Assembly (NCBI GenBank): GCA_018292915.2
Contig: JACVVK020000147.1
Span: forward strand, 917,001-981,000
Length of the DNA: 64,000 nucleotides
Direction: 5' to 3'
Origin: Batillaria attramentaria
Lineage: Eukaryota; Mollusca; Gastropoda; Batillariidae
Made by a program: the position numbers and the translations under genes. Below the pieces are notes generated by a model. The model was not told where the DNA came from and searched no databases. It saw only the letters and a program-made list of their open reading frames with translations. Below, piece by piece: positions 11,988-21,095 of this stretch (position 1 is the stretch's first letter; each line of letters begins with the position of its first letter).

Positions 11988-12225
11988 ACATGTAAAAGCA
12001 TACTGCAGAATGCAAGTAGTCACCACTACCAGTGTCACTATTATATAGCATCATTATAAATATGTTCTGAGATAGACCAGCAACAAGGTCACTGGGTACA
12101 CAAACTGACCCCCCCCCCCCACCCCCCCAGTCGACTATCACAATGTCTACATGTAAAAGCATACTGCAGAATGCAAGTAGTCACCACTACCAGTGTCACT
12201 ATCATATAGCATCATTATAAATATG
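11988..12225. repeat. 77-bp direct repeats flanking the 84-bp module
   Basis: A 77-bp segment starting acatgtaaaagcatactgca occurs at 11988-12064 and again at 12149-12225 with a single observed difference. Between them (12065-12148) lies the module also found at 10787-10873. The arrangement looks like a tandem duplication coupled to insertion of the module; the mechanism is unknown. Confidence 0.8.
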
Positions 12226-12562
12226 ACTACCCAGTATCTGATGAAGTACCTTTCAGAATTTGCTGGGATTTCTGAAATTGCAGGAGTAAACACCTGCCCC
12301 TGCAAAGCTGCTTCCAGCTGCAGCTAGGGTTGATGTGCTGCATCTAGCTGTGAAACCAGAAGTTCCTGCCACTTCAGGTGGATCCCTCCAAACTGCAACT
12401 ACAAAAATCCACCCACCTATCAATACTGAATAAATCATCATTTAAAAAAAAAAAAAACCCACACAATCCAGACAACATGAAAAGCAATGTTAAAACAGCC
12501 AATTTATACTATGACATTTTCCATCTGTACATTTGGTATACAAGCTTGGTGGAATTAAAAAA

Positions 12563-12566
<4 letters not shown>

Positions 12567-12628
<62 letters not shown>
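12567..12628. repeat. CA microsatellite
   Basis: About 30 uninterrupted CA units, preceded by an A run. A shorter CA run is at 12759-12786. Confidence 0.95.
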
Positions 12629-12629
<1 letters not shown>

Positions 12630-12754
12630 CTCTAAATATATACATGCAAAAGCATTTGAAGAAATTTGACCTGTGCAATTTGACAACAAACTACTGAAAC
12701 AAGAAGTGTGCTAACCTGGGTGGCAGTGAAGATCTTCAGTGATGAAAAGTACCT

Positions 12755-12789
<35 letters not shown>

Positions 12790-13478
12790 GTGATGAGCAT
12801 GACATTACCAGTACAAAAAGCAGATACCACTAGCTACAGTCAGTCACTACTCACTAGTGAGCAAGTGGTTCAATTATCAGTAACACACTAAGTAGTAGTA
12901 CATGTACTGTGTGAAAAAATTTTCTTGTCTCATAATTTTCATTCTCCCTGAATGAGAAAACCAATGGAACAGTGTTACATTTTCACTTGCTTCTCATTCA
13001 TATCAAGCTCCACTGTTTCTGTCAATACACAAGTTTATTTTTGCCCTGTCACACAGATCACTGCATGGCGGCCAGGGTGACTCGGTGCGAAACTACTGTC
13101 CGCCAGAACGCTGCTGTTTCGGATACTTAGTCGGCACGAAACTGTTTCTTCAGACACAAGTCAGATTATCTAGTCACACTAACAGGTATACTAACAGTGA
13201 TTACTTACGCGTTCATCAGCACGGATGCCGAGCGTCCGTGAGGCTTTGGTCCCGAGAGGCCAAGCGCATCATAGTCAGTCCCTCCGCTTTTGCCACGGCT
13301 GCAGTTCCTTTCCTCGGGAAACTTTAGGCTGTATACTCGCGCTCTGGCATATGTCGGCGCCGCTTCTTCGCTGAACTTGTGAATTTTGGTTTTGCAAGAG
13401 TGGGTTCTCGGGTTGTCTTTGGAATCATACCTCGCATTTTCGCTTTCGCTACTTCGAGAGCCATGTTTTCACTGACTG

Positions 13479-13486
13479 TGACGTCA
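13479..13486. promoter_or_regulatory. CRE/ATF-type palindrome near right end
   Basis: TGACGTCA lies 249 bp inside the right terminus, about 20 bp upstream (on the minus strand) of the candidate ATG of the transposase-like gene. It mirrors the palindrome at 5075-5082 near the left end. Confidence 0.45.
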
Positions 13487-13717
13487 TAGCTTTCAGTCTC
13501 GGTCAGCAGCTTGAGGCGCTGGTTGGTGGCTATTTTTAGACTCTCACTCGTCCGAGTCACCGGACGAAAAGGGAGGGTAGGCTCAAAGAAAGTAGTATTT
13601 CTCTAATACTAAAAGCCGCAAAGTCACAAAAACGGTCGCGGCGGCCAAATGAAACATCCCTCTAATTGGAAATAAGCCTTAGACCTTCGTAAACGGTAGT
13701 TTTTCCCCAGAGCCTCA

Positions 13718-13735
13718 GTTCTGCGTATAGGGCCT
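13718..13735 (-). repeat. Right terminal inverted repeat of the transposon
   Basis: gttctgcgtatagggcct is followed directly by TTAA (13736-13739). It is the reverse complement of 4856-4873 with one mismatch. Confidence 0.85.
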
Positions 13736-13738
13736 TTA

Positions 13739-14001
13739 AGTATCTTCGAAGAAACGGGCCCGGACACAATTCACACACGCACACACGCACGCACACACGC
13801 ACACACATCCGCACAGACGGCACTCACTGAGGAGGAGAAGTGCGTTCGGAACACCATACGCGTCAGCATCGATGACGCAAGTTTTCTTACGTCATTGTCA
13901 GAGTTACACTTGCATAATCGTCTCTGCGGGAGATCGGCAGTGACGTGCGTTTGTACCACAGATGCTTGCCTATGAACGTGGAAATTTTAGCCCGTCATAT
14001 T
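13739..14001. other. Right flank of transposon and upstream region of next gene
   Basis: This resumes the repeat interrupted at 4851 (gtatcttcgaagaaacgggc), then a CA/CACG run at about 13772-13808. No coding sequence is supported. It separates the transposon end from the start codon at 14036 by 297 bp. Confidence 0.6.
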
Positions 14002-14031
14002 ATGTTGTTTCCATTACTATGGAAACAACAT
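14002..14031. promoter_or_regulatory. Perfect 13-bp inverted repeat before a start codon
   Basis: atgttgtttccat and its exact reverse complement atggaaacaacat are separated by 4 bp and end 4 bp before the ATG at 14036. It could be a transcription-factor site (half-sites resemble RFX X-box halves, but the spacing is too wide for a standard X-box) or an mRNA 5' hairpin. Role unknown. Confidence 0.5.
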
Positions 14032-14035
14032 AAAA

Positions 14036-16829
14036 ATGGAGAAGTTTCACGTGAGCGGCAAGAAAACACGAAACCCGGAGAGAAAAGTAAGTATTTTACT
14101 TTATTTTTGGAAATTTGAGATACTGAAGAACATTATTTTGTTGGTTAAACGTTTAGTGTGCACGAATGACAGTGACGACGCATGTATATTGAGGTATGTA
14201 CAGGTGTTAACGGACGTGCATGAAAAGATGAAAGTGGTCTTTGTAAATGTGTTGTTGTTGCTTTTGTTTCTGGTTGTGTCTGCTATCAACTTGCAGTCAT
14301 TATCGCTTCTGTATCTAGATAGATATAGTTATAAGAGACAGATATGGTTATACGAGATAGATTTAAGAGATAGAGTTATAAGAATTTATCTAGATAGAGT
14401 TATAAGTCATAAGAGATAGATAGAGTTATAAGAGACAGATAGAGTTATAAGAGACAGATAGATTTTATAAGAGATAGAGTTATAAGAGATAGAGTTATAA
14501 GAGATAGAGTTATAAGAGGTAGATAGAGTTTAAGAGATAGATAGAGTTATAAGAGGTATAAGATTGCTGGCGGGAACACTTGAGGCTTCACCCTCAAATA
14601 TTTCACTTTCTGAACTTCGCGCCCCAGCAGACAGCTGACTAAACGCACCAATCAAAATGAATTCCGTTCACACACTTCAAGACGATTTAGCTCTCGATAA
14701 CAAACGTAGACTGACAGATTGTAGCTGTCTTGCTATCTGATGTTTAGCATGCACCGCTCAACGTTTGCTGGTTCGAAAATTGTCTGAAGCACAGAAGGAG
14801 AAAAAAAAAAGTATTGCTGTACTGTAGTCCACACTACGTGTATATATTTTACCAGGGCATCTCTCTGCTTCATGTTTTGGGTGCTGCTTGTAAAGTTACT
14901 CATAGCCTCGTCTCCGTGTAACCTGTTGAATAGATGTAACCCCCCCCCCTCCCTCCCCCCTCCTCCCGTTTACAGTCGCACATTTCTTCATCTCGTGCGT
15001 GGATCTTGCCGAGATTCGCGTGAAACATTACTGTGCAGATTCTTTTAAAGTTGTTCTTCCGGGTTGTCCCCCCTGACAGCATCTGTAGCTTCTTGAAAGA
15101 GTCAAAATTTGTTCTATAGACTGTAGACACCTCAAGTAATACGGACTGTCCTCGACCTCTATACTTTCGATGTACAAAGAAGTGAAACTTGTTCATTATT
15201 TAAATCGGATAGTTAGTTATTTATATATTTGCACCTTGTTTTATTGTCTTCCTTTTTATTTTAGTCTGGCGAAGAAGGACCTTGATTAGCCGCAAAATAT
15301 CTTTGTTGCTTGCGCGGCATTAAGCCCTAAAGCCCTAAATAACTAACTCACTCCACCCCTCCCCCCCCCCCTCCGCGCGCCGACACGGAGACTTCATGTA
15401 CACGTACAATACATCACACGGCAGTGCTTCAATTTAGACAAAACCATCTTTTATGACCTGCGTTTGTGTTAGTCGGTTACATGTAGTGCTTATCAAAACC
15501 CGGGCCGAATTTACGACCGTGATTCAACAAGATGGCTTGTTACGGCCATTTGATGTAACTTGGTAGTGTAATACCACCTCGCAAAATTCAATCGGAATGA
15601 ATCTGTTAAATAGGGCTGCTACTTCTTTTCGTTAAAATTAAAGAAATGGAAAAAAAATACGAACGATAAACAAATTTACACAAACAAAACCATCTGAAAT
15701 TTAATTGCTTTATTTGTAATTGCCATAAGCTGTCAGAAAGATTACGTACAAGCATTTCGTTCGTCGTTATTCTGGTTTACTCAGTCAGACCTGCCTACAC
15801 TACACACTGACCATAGAAAACTAAGTAATTTTGGGCTTACTACGCAACTACGCATTTAATTGCCCCACTACACAATTTTTTTTCCTAAATCTACATAAGT
15901 TAGCGGTTAGCGTTTCGTCAAATCCGATCTGAACTGTTGCTCGCGCCGATCCAGCTTTTTGAACGAGCCTCATTCAAAGTTTAATGTAATTCAAATGTAT
16001 AAATACCCGGTAGAAAAAAAAAAAATTGGCTAAAAACAAAACAAACAAAAAAACATACTGAGATACTATGGTAGTACACTGTAACCAGTCGAATCAAACA
16101 AGCCAAAGAATAGAATAGTTGATTTGTAGCTTAAGCAACAAGCTGGTACATTTCGGTTGGGATACTTTAGCCGGGACTACTCATTTGGCCGGAAACTACT
16201 CGTTTGGTTTTTGGCACTACTCATGTCATGTTTGGTGGGTAGGCAGGTCTGCTCAGTTGTGAAGATAAATCATATGGACAAAACAACAACAACAACAACA
16301 AAACTGCACGGCCGGCTTTCTTCCGTTCCCCGTTCAGTTGCATATTGTTGTTATTAATGGATTTTAATATTGTCTTGATGCTAGCCATATAATTTCCCTC
16401 CCCAGGTTTTTTTTTTCTGTTTTTCTCAGGTGTTTCGTTTCTGTTTATATTTCTTGTCCCATGTTTGTGTGTTTTTATTTATTGATTTGGATGTGTTTCT
16501 TGTTAACAAGTTAGTTCATGCCTGACGTTGATGGAAATAGGTTCTACATGGTTACTTCTTATGATGTTTCAGCGAAACATGCGAGACGAGATTCTGGCAG
16601 ACTACCTTGCACAACGAAGAAAAGTGCTGTTAGAAGCACAAGCACAAATGGACACGTGTGCTACGTGAGTAGCTTTTTTAAAAAAATCGTTATTGTTTGT
16701 TTGTTTGTTGTTTTCTGGAACAGTATTATCTCTGTGGTTAGATATTGTAGTGAGTAGCAACGGCAAGTTTGTGAACTGACGGATATTTCTGTCAAAACGT
16801 CAACCGTTGGGAAATGAAGATTTATCATT

Positions 16830-16897
<68 letters not shown>

Positions 16898-17311
16898 CTC
16901 TCTCTCTCTCTCTCACTCTCTCTCTCTCTCTCTCTCAATGATGATGATGATTATTTGTTGTTTCTCAGCCTGGAGTCTTCTGATTCGAAAACACTGAGCG
17001 AGTCTTCACCCTCGTGCCACTCAAACGACTCAGCCAACCGACTCAGCCTCGTCCCAAGCTACCGCCTCGGGTGTCCTGTCCCGTCCCAGCCAAGTGAACG
17101 TAAGACATCAATCTCTTTCTTCATTTCCTCTCACGTCTGTCTGTCTGTTTCTTATTTCGTTCTTTCCTTTCTTTCTTTTTTCTCTTGTCTTTCTTTCTTT
17201 CTTTCTCTAACCCCCCCCCCCCAACCTCCACTCAATTTCGCCATGAAACAGTAAAACGGCCATCTGGTAATTGTTCTTTATGCATAAAGCAACGGCATGT
17301 CTGTCTGTCTG

Positions 17312-17375
<64 letters not shown>

Positions 17376-17515
17376 GGTTTTTTTTTCAGAGCTACACGAT
17401 AACGTTTATTTTTATCAGTTACAGCACCAGACTACACAAGAAAACTTTTTCAAGTGGTACTACGCCGATCGGGAAAGGATAAAAAGAGAATGCATTGAAC
17501 ACCAGTATCAGACGG
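14036..17515 (+). CDS. Unidentified four-exon gene, 3' end not located
   Basis: Four exons join in phase with consensus splice sites: 14036-14086, 16573-16664, 16969-17099 and 17390-17515. The joined frame is open for 133 codons. It starts MEKFHVSGKKTRNPERK, continues DEILADYLAQRRKVLLEAQA (likely helical), then a Ser-rich linker (LESSDSKTLSESSPSCHS), then a charged segment (ENFFKWYYADRERIKRECIE). No domain is recognised and no signal peptide is seen, so a cytoplasmic or nuclear protein is likely. A possible last exon at 17713-17765 is phase-compatible and ends in TAA, but it encodes a hydrophobic tail and is weakly supported. Intron 1 carries a MITE (15786-16251) and a tandem repeat, introns 2 and 3 CA/CT microsatellites. 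The 8.9-kb transposon ends 297 bp upstream of the ATG. Confidence 0.6.
14310..14565. repeat. AGATAGAGTTATAAG tandem array
   Basis: About 15 imperfect copies of a 14-18 bp unit related to agatagagttataagag, in intron 1 of the unidentified gene. Confidence 0.85.
15786..16251 (+). mobile_element. MITE with CAGACCTGCCTAC ends, copy 1
   Basis: A 466-bp element is bounded by a perfect 13-bp inverted repeat (CAGACCTGCCTAC and GTAGGCAGGTCTG). It is flanked by a 6-bp target duplication, CTCAGT (15780-15785 and 16252-16257). It shares its whole length with 51342-51820. No coding capacity is visible, so it is a non-autonomous DNA transposon. A 6-bp duplication would suit the Dada superfamily, but this is only a suggestion. 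Confidence 0.88.
16832..16936. repeat. CA then CT compound microsatellite
   Basis: A long CA run passes into CT runs, then ATG repeats, just before the acceptor at 16967-16968. Confidence 0.95.
17295..17373. repeat. CT-rich microsatellite
   Basis: TGTC and CT runs in intron 3, forming the pyrimidine-rich stretch ahead of the acceptor at 17388-17389. Confidence 0.9.
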
Positions 17516-17765
17516 GTGAGTACCGCTCTACTCCTGAAAACTTTGTTGTGTGATACATACTCACGATCAGAAAAAAAAAAATTCATGCTGAGCGTTCATA
17601 TTTCAAAATTAATATGCACCTGCTCCATAACCATTTGATTTCAATTACAAAAAAAGTGTAACAGTCAAACGTGTTTTGACTATTCATCCCGTCATTTTAC
17701 ATCTTCTTTCAGCTTTCGTCGTAAAATTTGTCCTTTTGGTACCCTGGTGCGACATTTTGAGCTAA

Positions 17766-18111
17766 AGTCTTTCCGAACAGACAACTTGGATAAACTGTTG
17801 CTTTTTTTGTTTTTGTTTTTAAGTTACTCTGAATCGTGTATGCACTGTGGTTGGGGTGATTTCTTGGTTTTTACCTGCTTTCTGCAGAATTACTTTTCTG
17901 ATCGTACGTCAAAATAACATCATTTTCAATAGTTTGAGCGCTGTTTATGTTCGTCACCCAACACTCTTTATGCCAGATCTCCCCTTTCCTGCGAAAACGT
18001 CCTATTTCTTGTCCCAGAACAAAATCAAGTTACCTCCATCGCCTGTACGTAAAACTCGAGGTTATTTTCCTATAGGAAATCGTGTGTCAGAAATTGCGCT
18101 CCGTCGTCAAA
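17766..18111. other. No gene recognised
   Basis: AT-rich sequence with an open plus frame that lacks any recognisable motif and runs on into a LINE fragment. Not counted as a gene. Confidence 0.4.
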
Positions 18112-18172
18112 GAGTTAAGGACAAGTTGTTCCTGGCGTGTGTCTTTGGCTGCTTGGCTGGGCGAGAGGGGCT
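18112..18172 (-). mobile_element. Fragment of LINE 3' region
   Basis: The block aaggacaagttgttcctggc followed by cttggctgcttggct is the inverted counterpart of the 3' untranslated part of the LINE at 27893-27945. It is a short, diverged piece of the same family. Confidence 0.65.
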
Positions 18173-18786
18173 AAACCCCCTAGCCCCGACTTTTACATGC
18201 GGGCCCACGCCCCAGAAACCGGAATACAAAGTTAGCCCAATTCGAGCAAAAGCAAATTTTGCGGAATGTTTGAAAACCGCCGTAAATGAATATTTCTGGC
18301 AAAAGATGAGCATTAATTTTGACATATGAACGCTCAGCGTCAATGTTGTCGCACGTATTATAATTGTGAAATGTACTGACAAGCAGTGGGGCAGACTTGA
18401 ATCGGACGTAAGAAAGAAGTACAAAAATACACAGGGACTTTGCGTGGTTTCACAGCGTTTAGACAGAGTGATTTTTAACTGTTTAAACTGAACGCCGATC
18501 CACGAATCTCATCAAACCACAAATAAGAACTATCCGATGCATAGAACAACGCTTGTCGGAAGGTTACTTCCACCTGGCCCCTGTCTGTCTCACATGTGCA
18601 CCTAGAGCAGCATTTGGATCATTAAGCTGCAGGAAGTCGATTTTTTATCAAACAGTAAAATGTCCAAAATGCAGTATAATAATTATATAATGATATTGCA
18701 TTTTCAGGCATTATATATTATGTATACTTACGTATGTTATTTTACTCTTCAACAGGTCACCTTAGGAAAGAACACACGCCGAAATA

Positions 18787-18787
<1 letters not shown>

Positions 18788-18833
<46 letters not shown>

Positions 18834-18875
18834 AACACAACGAAACGTTACCAGTTTTTCAAGAGTTTTATTTCG

Positions 18876-18931
<56 letters not shown>
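18788..18931. repeat. GA and GT microsatellites
   Basis: A GA run (18788-18831) and a GT run (18880-18931) are separated by about 48 bp. Confidence 0.95.
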
Positions 18932-18932
<1 letters not shown>

Positions 18933-18984
18933 GTCTGTCCTACGGTGTGCGCTTCTCCTGAAGAATCCTGAATTCTTACGCACA

Positions 18985-19178
18985 TCATGATCATTACGGT
19001 GGTGATACACGTATGAAACAGTGATACTCATTATGATGGTGATACGCGTATGAAACAGTGATACTCATTATGTAGGTGATACACGTATGAAACAGTGATA
19101 CTCGTTATGATGGTGATACGCGTATGAAACAGTGATACTCATCATGATGGTGATACGCGTATGAAACAGTGATACTCA
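18985..19178. repeat. 37-bp tandem repeat
   Basis: About five copies of a 36-39 bp unit (ggtgatacgcgtatgaaaca then gtgatactcattatgat), with small variations. Confidence 0.88.
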
Positions 19179-19496
19179 CATGATACATTCATACACACAT
19201 GTACACAAGCAAACATACATGGGCCACATACATACATACAGGCAGTCTACAATACATAGCAGATTAACACACATGATAAGAAGAACGTGACTACCAGACT
19301 GACCCGTAGAAAAACTGATTAGCATTAGCTCTTTTTATACGAGTTTAAATGCACGTTTCGGGAGTGCAGTCCTCAACATTGCTTTTAAAATACTTTTTCA
19401 AAAATGAGGGAGAAAAAACAAAAAGAGAGAAAACAGGAAGAAAAAAAAATCAAAAAGAAAAAGAATACAATTAAAAGAAAACAAAAAGAAGAAGAA
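19179..19496. other. No gene recognised
   Basis: Short CATA runs and A-rich sequence; no gene or mobile element recognised. Confidence 0.5.
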
Positions 19497-19674
19497 GGGG
19501 GTGGGTGGGTGTTTGGGAGTTTAACGTCCTTTTCCACCATATAAGGGTGATATCAAAGACGGGGCAACGAGAAAAAAGGCCAGCACAAATATTTGGCCCC
19601 AGCCGGCGGGATTGGAACTCACGACCCGAGCATTGAGAGTCCAACGCTCTACCATTCGGCCACCCCGGCTCCCC
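19497..19674 (-). mobile_element. tRNA-Arg-derived SINE (family A)
   Basis: Reverse-oriented full copy. Read on the minus strand it starts with gggagccggggtggccgaat and has a tRNA-like head with A- and B-box. It continues through ccaaatatttgtgctgg, tttgatatca and the tail gacgttaaactcccaaacac, and ends in an ACCC-rich repeat. The anticodon-loop region of better copies (ttggacttctaatgc) matches tRNA-Arg(UCU). Confidence 0.85.
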
Positions 19675-20399
19675 AGAAGAAGAAGAAAAAGTAAAATAAA
19701 AAGTAAAATGGAAAAGAAAACAACAACAACAACAAAAATCAAAAAGAAAAGAAAAAGAAACGGTGTAAGTATGGATATCGGCTGACTTGCTTTACTTACG
19801 TCCAGACTGAGGAAACGGAAATACGGAGACGGTGCACTGTCAGCATATTTCTTAGGACAATGCAGGCTACACAGCACAGATACGGATTTCAAAGAAAACG
19901 CGATATATTCATATTAAACACAACGCTGCGTATGACAATCACAGAAATGTTTTAAAATTCACACACACAAAAATCACAAAAATCCAGCACCCAAAGGCTC
20001 ATGTGTAGGCCACATTTAAACAATTTCCGACAATATTCCAGATTTTTGCAATGCTAGCAGCGAGGAGGGGGGGAGGGAGTGCATTTGACCCCAATGTCAT
20101 GTAGTGTGTCACAGTTGAAAACTGAAATTAATGGCCGAGCAGAATGTCTACATCGGTATCAGCGACGGAAAATTGACTTACACGAAGCAGTATCTGTGTG
20201 ACTCCAGTCCGGCAGCGAATGAAGGGGGAGCATCAATGTCATTATGCAGTTCAGTTTGGGTGAAAACACTATAGGTCAGTGTCCAAAGAAAGCAGTAAGT
20301 CATGCTTGAAACTAAGTATGTCACAGTGACCTACCTGTCTATGCACGCTAGTCCTGTCCGGCGCGGGTTCCGTCAACTGATGTCGGCCATGGGCCGGGC

Positions 20400-20772
20400 C
20401 AACTCTGTGCCATCTGTTTTCACTACGCTTACCCTCTGCACTGACCCGAACTCGGCTAGCCGAGACCTGCGCCCAGACAAGTGATACCTTAGAAGGAAAA
20501 AACAAAAATACTCGCTGACAAGGAAAGTGGACGCTTCAGTCAGCTTTGTGGTCAACGTGGTATTTCACAGTGTGCACAGAAGCGGTGAGTTCTGTCGCAT
20601 TCACCAGCACAGTACATTTTCAGCCTGTTTCAGAGATTATTGCCTGCATGAGTTGTGCCCCGTGCATACACAGAACCGCAGCAAGCATGCATTTTTCGTG
20701 GCAACTTGGTGCTCTGCCACGAAAAAATGCGGCAAGGGAGACAACTCATGCAGGCAATAATCTCTGAAACAG
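20400..20772 (+). mobile_element. Foldback MITE, truncated copy
   Basis: It shares its left arm and centre with the fuller copy at about 29298-29890. The arm segment cctgtttcagagattattgc recurs inverted at 20741-20772, and a central hairpin pairs tttttcgtggca with tgccacgaaaaa. The outer right arm is missing and a truncated SINE follows at once (20783). Confidence 0.7.
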
Positions 20773-20782
20773 GTGGGGTGAA

Positions 20783-20892
20783 GGGTGGGTGGGTGTTTGG
20801 GAGTTTAACTTCCTTTTCCACCATATACGGCTGATATCAAAGACGGGGCAACAATGACAAAGCCAGCACAAATATTTGGCCCCAGCCGGGAT
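20783..20892 (-). mobile_element. SINE family A, lacking its tRNA head
   Basis: Body and tail of the tRNA-Arg SINE in reverse orientation. It ends at the body/tRNA junction (ccccagccggga), so the Pol III promoter part is missing. Confidence 0.8.
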
Positions 20893-21095
20893 AGTACACG
20901 AACTTACTAAAAATATGCATGGTCATTGTAAGGCATACAATTTTGTTGACCTATTTCGATTCTTCTCAAATGGGAACACAGCAGATGGATAAAAGTGCTT
21001 GGAGATTGCCCCATTTTTTACTCGAGTTATAAAACAGACAGTGTGTTGTTCTCAAACCACACATTGACCAAGACACTGTGGCCTATTCACTTACA

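Larger units (their letters stand above)
8203..13560 (-). pseudogene. Degenerate Kolobok-like transposase gene
   Basis: This is a minus-strand gene with many exons. Well-defined ones are 10642-10538, 10355-10199, 10151-about 10090, 9073-8928 and the last exon 8427-8203. The first three join in phase. They read an acidic linker (VTVEGEEEEEEDPCDVDDPD), then ITEMEEAAFMVIEFGLEKED, then a Cys segment QCSEPDCKRTPLLNEEFVGS that meets a stop. Exon 9073-8928 gives RTAALEAFHQHTLMYCANG in one frame and RVRNLLTALDHNIHSDRG in the next, so it is frameshifted. The last exon holds FPEERKTYPHIRDREFSAVK. The order Cys motif, LEAFH, LDHN, KTYPHI resembles transposase-like proteins of the Kolobok type as I remember them. 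A DDE core was not located (9.1-10.0 kb). An N-terminal exon near 13560-13209 (MALEVAKAKMRGMIPK) is plausible but its frame is uncertain. Confidence 0.55.
4856..13735. mobile_element. Kolobok-like DNA transposon carrying a P2X7-ballast gene
   Basis: An 8,880-bp insertion is flanked by TTAA on both sides (4852-4855 and 13736-13739). Its ends form an inverted repeat beginning AGG (aggctctatacgcagaac on the left; aggccctatacgcagaac reading inward on the right; 17 of 18 match). Joining the flanks across one TTAA gives a sequence that aligns with an uninterrupted paralogous site at 4524-4569, which confirms the boundaries. TTAA target duplication is used by the Kolobok and piggyBac superfamilies. 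piggyBac ends normally start CC, so the AGG ends and the residual transposase segments favour Kolobok (inference). The cargo is a plus-strand ballast-domain gene and a minus-strand transposase-like gene, convergent and both damaged, so this copy is probably non-autonomous today. Confidence 0.85.

Noticed and set aside
13209..13470. Alternative open frame in the first transposase exon (ending KPHGRSASVLMN)
   Set aside because: Open but without an ATG and out of frame with the candidate start MALEVAKAK. I could not decide which is real, so neither is called as separate coding sequence.
4856..13735. piggyBac assignment for the 8.9-kb transposon
   Set aside because: TTAA fits, but ends start AGG rather than CC and the coding remnants do not resemble piggyBac; Kolobok is favoured though not proven.
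17847..18329. 160-codon plus-strand frame
   Set aside because: Its centre is an inverted LINE 3' fragment and the rest lacks features; not in phase with a supported exon.
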